Below, piece after piece: positions 44,481 through 52,825 of a stretch of DNA of 64,000 bases. The position numbers were made by a program, and so were the translations under genes. Below the pieces are notes generated by a model. That model was not told where the DNA came from and did not search any database. It was given only the letters and a program-made list of their open reading frames with translations. The first letter of the stretch is position 1, and each line of letters starts with the position of its first letter. Source of the stretch: Williamsia muralis NBRC 105860 (GTDB lineage Bacteria; Actinomycetota; Actinomycetes; Mycobacteriales; Mycobacteriaceae); NCBI RefSeq assembly GCF_001598915.1, contig NZ_BDAP01000008.1, positions 40,291 to 104,290 on the forward strand. Reading direction: 5' to 3'.

Positions 44481-45475
44481 TTACACACCACCAATCGTTG
44501 CCCCATAAGCGCGATCCTCGCTGTATCCGGCAGAGGCAGAGGACCTTTCGAACATCGCGCCTCGCTCGGCGTGGAGTTCGTCGCAGCGGCCAGCGAGTCC
44601 ATAAGGGGCTTGAGCAGTACCGCGCCGTTGAGTAGACCCTCCAACTCCCCGGGTTCTCGCGTCAGACGCTGATAAATCGTCGCGAAACTCTGGTCGTACG
44701 TTGACTCAAGTTGCTCGCCGGTGATGACCGTCTTCGACATGGACCGGTTGACCTCGCGTAGCGACTCTCGCAGCCGGTCACTCACGCGGCTGAAGGCGTC
44801 GACGATCGATCCCAGCTTGTCGACAAGTTCGACCATCTCCGCCGAGCGGCCTTCGAGCTGGTCGGAGACCTGGCCAAGGCTCGTCACAATATTCGTGATG
44901 ATCTCAGACCGCTGGTTCCCGTAGGCAGTGATGTTGGCGACCTGCTTCAAAACAGGCGATATGCCCCTTCCATCACCTTGAGCAACGCGCAACAAATTGG
45001 ACTGCAGTTCATTGATCTCGTCGGCATTAAGCGTGTCGAACACCGGCTTGAACCCGTTGAACAAGGTGGACACATCAAATGAGGGAACGGTCTTGTCGAG
45101 CGCCACCTGTGTGAGTGCCCCCTGTGTTTTTCCCTGTGCCGCACCGATCAATTCGACATATCGCTGTCCGAGAAGATTCTGATACCGCACGGCGGCGGTG
45201 GTGTTCGATGTGATCGTGACGTCGTCGTTCAGTTGGAAATGAACGACCGCCGTGGGTCCTTTCAGGTCGATCGCCGTCACATAACCGACCTTGACTCCCG
45301 CCAACCGCACACCGTCGCGAGGCTTGAGCCCGGATGCATCGGAGAAGACCGCAGATCGTTCAGAACTCGGTCCGTCCGAGCTGGGTTCGAGGATGGCGAT
45401 GATCACGTAGGTGAGAACGCCGATGACTGCGGCGAACGCAACGATCTTGATGATGGTGGGAGTTAACGACTTCAT
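44477..45475 (-). CDS. mceB: MceB subunit
   Basis: A 332-residue protein with an anchor helix (IVAFAAVIGVLTYVIIA), an MCE domain (FSDASGLKPRDGVRLAGVKVGYV, RYQNLLGQRYVEL) and a long helical part with heptad character. It abuts mceA and overlaps mceC by 4 bases. The 'QNLLGQRY' motif is a typical MCE ending. Confidence 0.92.
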   Translation of the reverse strand: MKSLTPTIIKIVAFAAVIGVLTYVIIAILEPSSDGPSSERSAVFSDASGLKPRDGVRLAGVKVGYVTAIDLKGPTAVVHFQLNDDVTITSNTTAAVRYQNLLGQRYVELIGAAQGKTQGALTQVALDKTVPSFDVSTLFNGFKPVFDTLNADEINELQSNLLRVAQGDGRGISPVLKQVANITAYGNQRSEIITNIVTSLGQVSDQLEGRSAEMVELVDKLGSIVDAFSRVSDRLRESLREVNRSMSKTVITGEQLESTYDQSFATIYQRLTREPGELEGLLNGAVLLKPLMDSLAAATNSTPSEARCSKGPLPLPDTARIALMGQRLVVCK

Positions 45476-46510
45476 CTACCTCGGTCCTCCTGCTGCAAGC
45501 GCGCTCTGCAGCGCAGGTGACGTCTGCACTACCAGGGCGACCTGAAGCTGTACTCGCTCGCCGACCTGCGGCGTGGCTTTGTCGATGCTGTCCAAGATTT
45601 GCGGGATGGTGTACACGGTTCGCACCAGCCCCGATGCCGACCTGGCGACCGGCCTCGCCAGATCGAGACCCACGTCCAGTAGTGAACTCAACGCCGGATA
45701 GTTTTTGCTCAACAGTCCCCCGAGTCCGCCGAACAAGACCGCGCCGGTGTCGTTGAGGTTGCCCTTTGTCTGTTTGATGGCTTCGTCAGTGGCGAAGAAA
45801 TCAGCGACGTCAACGTTTATCAGAATGCCTGGAACGAACGGCGTCATGAAATCGGCTACACCCTGGGACAGATCTGCTGCGATCGCCAAATCCTGGCCCA
45901 CTGGCCGCTGTTGAACGTCCCGAGTGATCTGTGCAATCTGGAACATGAGCTTGCCGGCGTCGGCAAACGTTTGGGAATCATCGACAACAAACTTAACCAC
46001 GGAATTGAACGCCGGCTGATCGAGAGCATTGACAAGCTTGGAAAGCTTACGAATCAGTGTCGAAACCGACGTTTGTTCGGACTGCTGCTTGTTGACATAG
46101 ACACTGCCGCCATCACTGATTAACTCTCCCCGTCCGGGGTCAACAATCTCCAGTGCCGTTGGCCCCAGCGCGCTGGCAGACGTGTAATTCACCGCCAGGC
46201 CCTGACGCAACCGGATGTCGTCGTTAGCTCCGGTGAGCTCAATTCTCACAGATGTGCTTTGGTCGCGCACCGACACCGAGGACACCTTGCCCACGGTAAA
46301 GCCCCGATACTTCACCTCCGATCCGCCCTTCAGCCCGTCACCAATCGCGTCGGTGGTTATCGTCACTGTCTTGCTGTCTACAAATTTTCCGGTTGCGTTT
46401 CCCACCAGAAAATAGGCGGCAACCACCACGACGACCAGGACACCGATCCCACGCAGGGTCAAATTTGTTATTGATGGCGCGCGCCCTGACGGATCTTTAT
46501 AAACAGCCAC
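45476..46510 (-). CDS. mceA: MceA subunit
   Basis: About 344 residues from the GTG at 46510, which has AGGGG upstream; an in-frame ATG at 46555 would overlap yrbEB by 37 bases and is less likely. It has an anchor (GIGVLVVVVVAAYFLVG), MCE domain (AIGDGLKGGSEVKYRGFTVGKV, SASALGPTALEIV) and a helical C-terminal domain. MceA-F form a hexameric tunnel carrying lipids from the envelope to the YrbE permease. Confidence 0.9.
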   Translation of the reverse strand: MAVYKDPSGRAPSITNLTLRGIGVLVVVVVAAYFLVGNATGKFVDSKTVTITTDAIGDGLKGGSEVKYRGFTVGKVSSVSVRDQSTSVRIELTGANDDIRLRQGLAVNYTSASALGPTALEIVDPGRGELISDGGSVYVNKQQSEQTSVSTLIRKLSKLVNALDQPAFNSVVKFVVDDSQTFADAGKLMFQIAQITRDVQQRPVGQDLAIAADLSQGVADFMTPFVPGILINVDVADFFATDEAIKQTKGNLNDTGAVLFGGLGGLLSKNYPALSSLLDVGLDLARPVARSASGLVRTVYTIPQILDSIDKATPQVGERVQLQVALVVQTSPALQSALAAGGPR

Positions 46511-46518
46511 TTCAACCC

Positions 46519-47382
46519 CTACCCCGAAATCCTGACGCCCGAATCGAAGCCCCACATCAGCAGGGTCAAGATCATGTCCTCCACAACAATGATGATGAGA
46601 CTGCTACGGATCGCTCGACCAGACGCGCGGCCGACGCCCTCTGCTCCACCGGTGGCGTAGAAACCCTGGTAGCTGTGGACGATGACGACCGATACTACGA
46701 AAATGAGGACCTTGATGACCGAGAACACCAGATCCTGCGGTTTGAGGAACGCATTGAAATAGAAGTCGTAGGTGCCACCTGACTGGCCGTGCAGAAGGAT
46801 GACGACCAGCTTGGCTGCGGCGAAACTGAGTATCAGCGTCACGATGTAGAGCGGGATGATGGTGGTGATCGCTGCAACCACGCGCGTGCTGACGACATAT
46901 GGAATCGGCCGCACCGCCATCGATTCGAGTGCGTCTATCTCTTCGGCGATGCGCATCGATCCGATCTCCGCAGTGAGACGACAGCCGGCCTGGGCTGCGA
47001 AGCCGATCGCGGCGATAATCGGTGCCAACTCCCGAGTGTTGGCGTACGACGAGATGAACCCGGTAAGAGATCCCATCCCCACCAGGTCCAGCGAGGCGTA
47101 ACCCTGGATGCCGATGGATGCCCCGACAGCCATTCCGAGAATGACAAGCACGACTGCGGTACCCCCGCCGACCAGAATAGCGCCTCGCCCCCAGGCAAAC
47201 TCCTGTATGTACAAGAGCGTCTGTCGTCGATATGTGGTCGCGACGTGGCGGATTCCGGCCACGGTGTCAAAGGTGAACGTGGTGATGTGCCCGAGTTGTG
47301 CGGGGACTTCGGCGAGGGGCGTCACAGAACGAGCGATCGGACGAGTGACAGAAGTCAAGCGGGTGGAAGGTACTGCGGTCAC
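46519..47382 (-). CDS. YrbEB, permease subunit of Mce importer
   Basis: A 287-residue MlaE-like permease with five to six hydrophobic segments. The family motif is AAQAGCRLTAEIGSMRIAEEIDALESM, the coupling region found in all YrbE/MlaE proteins. It pairs with YrbEA as the membrane core; the ATPase (MceG) is usually encoded elsewhere and is not in this window. It begins 10 bases after yrbEA. Confidence 0.93.
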   Translation of the reverse strand: MTAVPSTRLTSVTRPIARSVTPLAEVPAQLGHITTFTFDTVAGIRHVATTYRRQTLLYIQEFAWGRGAILVGGGTAVVLVILGMAVGASIGIQGYASLDLVGMGSLTGFISSYANTRELAPIIAAIGFAAQAGCRLTAEIGSMRIAEEIDALESMAVRPIPYVVSTRVVAAITTIIPLYIVTLILSFAAAKLVVILLHGQSGGTYDFYFNAFLKPQDLVFSVIKVLIFVVSVVIVHSYQGFYATGGAEGVGRASGRAIRSSLIIIVVEDMILTLLMWGFDSGVRISG

Positions 47383-47392
47383 GTATTCTCCG

Positions 47393-48190
47393 TCATCCGA
47401 TGGTCTGCGGGACGAACATGATCGTTAGCTGGGTGATGAATACGTTGATGACGAAGCACGCCACCACCCCCAGAACTACGGTGGCGTTGACAGATTGGGC
47501 CACACCCTTCGGGCCGCCTTTTGTGGACAGACCCCGGTGACATGCGATTGCCACGACAACGAGACCGAATACCAACGACTTGACCAGTGCCACAAGGATG
47601 TCCGCCGATGACGCGAACGAGGCGAACGAGGCGACGTAACTTCCGGGCGTGATGCCTTGGACGTTGACGCTCAGGATGTAGCCGGCCACGAGGCCGGTAA
47701 ACACGATGAGCATGCACAACATTGGAGCGACGATGAGAACCGCGACGAACCGCGGTGCGACGACTCGACGGGTCGGATTGAGTCCGAGAGTTTCCATAGC
47801 ATCGATTTCTTCACGGACGGTCCGTGCGCCAAGGTCAGAGGCGATGGCCGACCCTGCCGCACCACCGAGCAGTAGGGCTGTGACGATCGGTGCCCCCTGC
47901 TGAATGATCCCGAGTCCACCAGCGGCTCCGGCGATCGACGTGGCCCCGACCTGCTGGGTCAGACTTCCGACCTGCACCGAGACGATGACGCCGAACGGAA
48001 TTGCCACCAGGATCGCCGGCAACGTCGTGACGGTGATGACGAACCAGGTCTGTGTGACAACCTCCCGAAAAGGAAACCGTCCGGTGACAATGTCGCGCAC
48101 GGCCCACCGCAGTGCCTGGCCGGCGAGGGCAATCGTATTTCCGAAGGTCGCAAGACTGTCTGTCGCACGACCAGCAAGTTCCGTAGCGAT
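47393..48190 (-). CDS. YrbEA, permease subunit of Mce importer, probable AUC start
   Basis: The MlaE-like permease is certain: GAAGSAIASDLGARTVREEIDAMETLG and five hydrophobic segments. The first conventional start (GTG, 48100) would remove about 30 N-terminal residues. The frame is open upstream to a TGA near 48203, and AAGGAG lies 7 bases before an ATC at 48190, reading on as ATELAGRATDSLATFGNTIA. I therefore favour an AUC start (265 residues), or a mutated/misread ATG. It is the first gene of the mce operon. Confidence 0.85.
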   Translation of the reverse strand: MATELAGRATDSLATFGNTIALAGQALRWAVRDIVTGRFPFREVVTQTWFVITVTTLPAILVAIPFGVIVSVQVGSLTQQVGATSIAGAAGGLGIIQQGAPIVTALLLGGAAGSAIASDLGARTVREEIDAMETLGLNPTRRVVAPRFVAVLIVAPMLCMLIVFTGLVAGYILSVNVQGITPGSYVASFASFASSADILVALVKSLVFGLVVVAIACHRGLSTKGGPKGVAQSVNATVVLGVVACFVINVFITQLTIMFVPQTIG

Positions 48191-48583
48191 ACTGATTCTC
48201 CTTCACCTTGCTGAACATCCCACCGCGATGGGTGTTCGCACGGTACCAGGTACTTGCAGTACTCCATTCGCGGTTTGGATATTTCTGCCCGAACTAACCA
48301 GCCGCACGACGGAACACCGGCCCCGTTGACCCTCGATGACGCACCGACCCGTCCCTGTGTGCGGCAGTGGCTCTGCGGGGCTGGCAGGTCTGCTCCGAGT
48401 TCGTTATTTCGGTTGAGCACGACCGGGCTGACCTAAAGCATCGGATGCACGCGTGTTCGTGTGAGCAGCGCGTAACGTAGGGTCGCCCGCCGGTTCTGAG
48501 TTCGACTTTTCAGGTCCCCTCGTTGCAAGCCGGGACCTGTGGCCACAGCGGTCCACGTTTACATTCTTTGATCGCCAGCGCTC

Positions 48584-48621
48584 GCCTGACGTACAGAGAT
48601 CGACACTTTGTGCCGTCAGGC
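48584..48621. repeat. 8-bp inverted repeat in the mce-SDR intergenic region
   Basis: GCCTGACG and CGTCAGGC flank a 22-base loop in the 600-base region 48191-48794, which separates the divergent mce operon and SDR gene. No gene in that region is supported. The dyad may be an operator for either promoter. GCCTGACGT also begins repeat copies B and C. Confidence 0.35.
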
Positions 48622-48794
48622 ATGTAAATCACCTGCAGCACAACTTTGTTCGGGGAAAAGATGCGGAATCGGTTCCGGCTGCGCTGGATTCGCTAGTGAA
48701 GCCAGCGGCAGCGATCGCGCCGACAGACAGCGTTTGCACCCCAGCGGACGGCGGGCACTGGTGCTGCGGGGCCTCGTGATCTACGGTTCCACCC

Positions 48795-49673
48795 ATGGTG
48801 ACAGTAGCCGTGAAATACGTGCCAGCCCGAGTCGCGCATACAGCTTTACAACGGCCACGCACGCCGGTCGAGCTCGTCAACACACTTCGCACCAGATCGC
48901 CGGCTAGACGGTTACAAAACTTGACCGTCCTCGTCACTGGCTCGTCGTCGGGCATCGGCGCTGCGGCAGCTGAAGAGTTCGCCCGTCGTGGAGCCCACGT
49001 CCTGACGGTGGCGCGTCGTGCCGACAGCCTCGACGAACTCGTCACGCGTATCCGGGCCGCGGGCGGCTATGCCGACACCTGTCCGGCGGATCTCTCCGAT
49101 ACCGACGACACAGCTCGCTTGATCCAGTACGTGCTCGAGGAATACGGCTGCCCGGACATCGTCGTGAACAACGCCGGGCGGTCGATTCGCCGCGAGGTCC
49201 TCGACTCGACTGATCGGCTACACGATTATCAGCGCACCATGGCGGTCAACTACTTCGGTCCCGTGCAACTGACGTTAGGGTTCCTACCTGCCATGAAGGA
49301 GCGTGGCAGCGGTCACTTCATCAACGTGTCCACCTGGGGTATCCCGATGGGCGCCATGCCGAAGTTCTCGGCATACGCGGGATCGAAGGCCGCGATTACC
49401 GCTTTCGGACGCAGCATAGCGTCGGAGTTGCGCGGCACAGGGGTCTCTGTGACGACAGTCTTTTTCCCGCTCGTCCGGACACCGATGATCGAGCCCACCG
49501 ACGAATACCACCACACTCCCGCGCTCACTGCGGCTGAAGCTGCGGCCTGGCTTGTGCACGCGGCTGTGTACCGCGATCTGGAGGTCATGCCGCGAGTGGC
49601 ACGGCTTCTCCGACAAGTGGGCGCGGCATCATCGAGAATCGCGGACGGGCTTGTAGAACGCAATGCGCCCTGA
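48795..49673 (+). CDS. short-chain dehydrogenase/reductase
   Basis: The 292-residue SDR has an N-terminal extension of about 40 residues, then GSSSGIG, NNAG, Ser in INVSTWG, YxxxK in YAGSK and a PLVRTPM segment. The extension and basic C-terminus may attach it to membrane. It is divergent from the mce operon across a long intergenic region. The substrate may be a fatty or isoprenoid alcohol or ketone, but this is only suggested by neighbours. Confidence 0.9.
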   Translation: MVTVAVKYVPARVAHTALQRPRTPVELVNTLRTRSPARRLQNLTVLVTGSSSGIGAAAAEEFARRGAHVLTVARRADSLDELVTRIRAAGGYADTCPADLSDTDDTARLIQYVLEEYGCPDIVVNNAGRSIRREVLDSTDRLHDYQRTMAVNYFGPVQLTLGFLPAMKERGSGHFINVSTWGIPMGAMPKFSAYAGSKAAITAFGRSIASELRGTGVSVTTVFFPLVRTPMIEPTDEYHHTPALTAAEAAAWLVHAAVYRDLEVMPRVARLLRQVGAASSRIADGLVERNAP

Positions 49674-49749
49674 CGTGTGTGCCCCAGATAGTGGCCCCGG
49701 CGAGGTGATTAACTTGCTCGGGGGCCGATATGCGCGGACACGGGATAGC

Positions 49750-50196
49750 TGACTCATTCGGTGCGATCCACCGGAGCCGCCGAGACCGTCTTGGCTTTCC
49801 CGGTGAGCGACGCACACTGCGCTGACGTAGGTGTCGTGGAGATTGTCGGCGAGCTGGGGATCGAGGCCGCTTTCGGAGAGCGCGTCGGCCACCATTGCTG
49901 TGGTGACGTCGGCGCTCTGGTGGTGCACACGCTGCCCCGGGGCGGTGTAGATCGGTCCGAGTGCGCTGTCGCCGGTCTTGTCATGTGCAGCGGCAAAGAC
50001 ACGACGCAGCCTGCGAGAGACCTCTATGTGGTGCTGTTGCTGGTGCTCGGGAACATCTGCGCCCTCGTTGAGCACTGCCAAACTCATTTGCTGCCAATCA
50101 ATCTCGATGTCGGCGCCGCGCGGCGTTGAGCAGCCACCGTGAGGCGGCCAAGGCGAACGGGCATGCCGGGTCAAGATAGAATGTCCCTGCGCTCAT
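49750..50196 (-). pseudogene. decayed copy of the Rv2466c-like gene (thiol module copy 2)
   Basis: From the ATG at 50196 the frame reads FYLDPACPFALAASRWLLN, then shifts near 50110 to IEIDWQQMSLAVLNE, YTAPGQRVHHQSADVTTAMV and ALSESGLDPQLADNL. Homology to the protein at 19080 ends around GGSGGS; the last 50 residues, including FFGPVLTAIP, are replaced. It has one frameshift and a truncated 3' end. It keeps the CPFA active-site variant. Confidence 0.75.
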
Positions 50197-50235
50197 AGGT
50201 ACTCGTTGCGGTCGCGGACTGTTGGACGTGTTTGC

Positions 50236-50646
50236 TCACGTGGAGGCTATGGCTTCCAATGCGGCGATAGCGGCCGAGAGTTTGGCTGACGCGTCGGTGG
50301 CCACCGGTGCAAGTTCGGCTTCCCCGGAGACCTCGACCATCAGGTCGGGATTCATCGCTTCGACGATCTCGTTTGATCGATTGGTGGCGTCGGTGCGGAC
50401 CACGACATTGCAGGGCAACAGCAGACCGATCTGCCGATTGACTCCCAGAGCGCGATGAGCCAATGGTGGATTACAAGCCCCCAGGATCAGGTAATTTTCC
50501 ATGTCCACATCGAGCTTTGTTTTCAGGGTGTCTTTGACGTTGATCTCGGTGAGGATCCCAAAACCCTGATCGGCCAATGCGGCGCGGGTTCGTGCGACCG
50601 CCTCGTCGAACGGGAGGTTGAGGACGGTGGAGATTGCCAGTGACAT
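50236..50646 (-). CDS. DUF302-domain protein, copy 2
   Basis: This 136-residue protein is a near-duplicate of the protein at 19715 (about 12 substitutions). All the family motifs (LILGACNPPLAHRAL, LLLPCNVVVR) are kept. It appears intact although its neighbours in this copy of the module are deleted or broken. Confidence 0.85.
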   Translation of the reverse strand: MSLAISTVLNLPFDEAVARTRAALADQGFGILTEINVKDTLKTKLDVDMENYLILGACNPPLAHRALGVNRQIGLLLPCNVVVRTDATNRSNEIVEAMNPDLMVEVSGEAELAPVATDASAKLSAAIAALEAIAST

Positions 50647-50684
50647 AACAGCTTTCCTTCAGGGCGGGTTGAACGTGATCGGAT

Positions 50685-50915
50685 TTAGCGGAGGTCGGCG
50701 CGGCGTTGTAGTCCCAGGCGGTGCATCAGCAGGCTGGCCGGGCACCAGCCCACGGCGGCGAAGAGCAGCAGGTTCACCGCTACGAAGGCGGTCAGCACCA
50801 GCCACCAGCTCGACACACCGGCCGCCAGGGCCACGCTGAGGAGAATCATCAATCCCGCGAGCAGTGGCACCGCTCGTTCGACGGTCCACGTAGGTGCGGT
50901 TGTTCGACTGTTCAT
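50685..50915 (-). CDS. DUF2892 membrane protein, copy 2
   Basis: A 76-residue near-duplicate of the protein at 20163 (about nine differences), with the GWCPASLLMHRLGL motif intact. Its upstream region is lost: two bases before its start codon comes the tail of a CstR/CsoR-like gene in opposite orientation, so it lacks the original promoter. Confidence 0.8.
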   Translation of the reverse strand: MNSRTTAPTWTVERAVPLLAGLMILLSVALAAGVSSWWLVLTAFVAVNLLLFAAVGWCPASLLMHRLGLQRRADLR

Positions 50916-50916
50916 C

Positions 50917-50967
50917 GCGCCCTTGACCGCAGCCGAACTGGAGAAACTGTTCCTAGCCCTAGCCTAA
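50917..50967 (+). pseudogene. last 16 codons of a second CstR/CsoR-like gene
   Basis: The sequence encodes [16 protein letters not shown] and a stop, matching the C-terminus of the regulator at 22742 ([16 protein letters not shown]). It abuts the DUF2892 start. The mmpL gene and the first 70 codons of the regulator, about 2.6 kb in copy 1, have been deleted. Confidence 0.8.
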
Positions 50968-51621
50968 CCAGGCTGGCCAAGCGTTGGCGCCCAGCATGGC
51001 CTTGACCTTTTGCGACGGAACGACCCAACATTATGAAAGTGCCCAAGCTAAGAGCCTCGTGTCGCAAGTCCGCGCTTTCTACAATGCCGGACTTTTCGGA
51101 GCACCGCGCCTCAGCGATCGACATCGGCGAGGTGGCACGGGGTTCGCAGTTAAGAATCTTCGAGCTGCGCACGCAGCGCGACGAAATGAACAGCCGGATC
51201 AAGCGTTCGCACCCCCCGCCTTCGGTCGTTCTTGAAGCAAGTTGGGCGAGGGGGCAGAACTCGTAGGAGCTGTTCAACACGGAGAAGTCTATCGACGGGT
51301 CACCAATCGTAGCGTAGTACAAGATGTTTGGCCTAGTCGTCGCAAACTTCCCTCCGTCTCGGGCGGGAGCGGAGCAGCGACACTGGACCTTTGCGCTGTC
51401 GGGATCGGACGGTAAATCCGTTGGCGCCGCTCGATATACTGAGTTCAATGTGTGGAGGTCACCCATGAATGGTCGATGTCTGTTGCGAGGCAGCGCGCCA
51501 CTTTGAGCCCGGTCGAAGACCAGTTCCGTTCAGGCGGTGAGGAATTCGCGTGTGCGCAATGTGCTCGGGCAGAATAGTCCAGGGTCATACGCACCGGGGT
51601 GTGTGCGGGATAGTACTGAGG
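50968..51621. other. stretch without a recognised gene
   Basis: Several short frames overlap on both strands here (for example 51033-51266 plus), but none has a family match or a good start. It may contain the degraded right flank of thiol module copy 2. GCGCCCAGCA near 50990 recalls the sequence just after the copy 1 regulator. Confidence 0.4.
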
Positions 51622-52689
51622 TCAGCGTGCTATTGCACTCAGCGAGCTCGAAGCGGACTCAAGGGACTCGACTAGGTTCAGTTCGAGCTCTGGCATACGG
51701 CCGGCCGACATGGCCACTGTTTCCGCGCGAGCTTGCGCGTCGATTTCGCGTTGGACCCCCGCACGTGCGGTGTCGGTCCATGCCTGTGCACAACGGTCGG
51801 CGGCCACGGCGAGGTCTGCTGTTGCGGGGTCGCCGGTCAGGCGCGCGATGTCGGCACATCCGTCGGCGAGCAAGCGGCGGAACAGTCCTCCGCCAGTCCC
51901 TGCTTTTTCGATGAAGGCGCTTAGGCTGAACAGGAATATCTCGAGCTGGTCTACGGGGAGGTCGGTCCAAATCGGGATGTCGGCCGCGAGTTGAGCGGCC
52001 GCAGCTAGGCCTTCGGCGCCCTCGGCCGTTGCAGTCGGGTCGACGATTCCTGGCTGTGACGGGTGCCGCATGCTGGCGGCCGATTGGCTAAACGCTTCTG
52101 CTGCCACTTGCGCCAAGTCTGGCAGTTCGTCTGACCACGTGATGCGGTACGTGCAGTGGCGTGTCGGTTGCGGAAAGGATGTCGAGGATCGAGCGCGCGC
52201 CAGTGCCTCGAGTGGGACCTGCTGCACCTCGGCGCGGTCATTGTCTACGACGTAGGCGATACCTCTAGCCTCGTCGTAGCCGATAATCACGATGTCGTGT
52301 CGACTCATCTGTAGCTGGACCCGCAGGTATGGCAGCTCGGCGATGTCGCCCCATATGAGACTGGGTCTGCCTGTGTCGATCTCGTCGCGGATCCACGACC
52401 ATCCTTCCTCGGGGTCGTCGGTGGTAAGCATTTGGACCTTCGCACCGAGGCGGCGGGGCAGATCGAGCTCGAAGTCGGCGCCTCGGCCCACCAGGTAGAG
52501 CGGTGGGACGAGGTCGTCCGATCGGAGGTAGGACAGTCCTAGAGCGCCGCCGAGGGCGAACACCAGGCCTTCATCGGGTGGGCCATCCCATCCCAAACCG
52601 TGCCAGTGCAGAAGATCGCGCATTGCGCCCGAACCACAGTGTCCCCCCATCCGGTGGGGGTAATCCTCGATCACGGTTGGGCGTTGCAT
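51622..52689 (-). CDS. BtrH_N-domain (DUF4872-type) protein
   Basis: The 355-residue protein begins with the BtrH N-terminal-like papain-fold pattern: GHCGSGAMRDLLHWHGLG, then LVFALGGALGLSYL and LDLPRRLGAKVQ, with Cys near residue 19, His in SRHDIVIIGYD, and Asp in VVDND completing a likely triad. A helical C-terminal domain follows. BtrH-type proteins move acyl groups in butirosin biosynthesis; others are uncharacterised. It lies downstream of the CYP153 operon, separated by about 136 bases, on the same strand. Confidence 0.7.
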   Translation of the reverse strand: MQRPTVIEDYPHRMGGHCGSGAMRDLLHWHGLGWDGPPDEGLVFALGGALGLSYLRSDDLVPPLYLVGRGADFELDLPRRLGAKVQMLTTDDPEEGWSWIRDEIDTGRPSLIWGDIAELPYLRVQLQMSRHDIVIIGYDEARGIAYVVDNDRAEVQQVPLEALARARSSTSFPQPTRHCTYRITWSDELPDLAQVAAEAFSQSAASMRHPSQPGIVDPTATAEGAEGLAAAAQLAADIPIWTDLPVDQLEIFLFSLSAFIEKAGTGGGLFRRLLADGCADIARLTGDPATADLAVAADRCAQAWTDTARAGVQREIDAQARAETVAMSAGRMPELELNLVESLESASSSLSAIAR

Positions 52690-52825
52690 CCGTACTCCTC
52701 ACGGGGTCAGTCGGTCAGGGCTTGGTCGGGCGGGCAGGCATTGGTCGGCGTTCGTCGCTGGAGGTTTCTTCGACGCTTGCCGTGTGTACCTCTCATCGTG
52801 CTGGTGAGTCAGGGGATGTACTGGG

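Noticed and set aside
48640..48780. Plus-strand frame ending in a Cys-rich tail (CTPADGGHWCCGAS) that could suggest a RiPP precursor
   Set aside because: No start codon with a ribosome-binding site is in frame and no modification enzyme is adjacent; the BtrH_N gene is 3 kb away on the other strand.
51033..51266. 77-codon plus-strand ORF in the gap after thiol module copy 2
   Set aside because: Helical-looking, but with no ribosome-binding site, no family match and competing frames on both strands.
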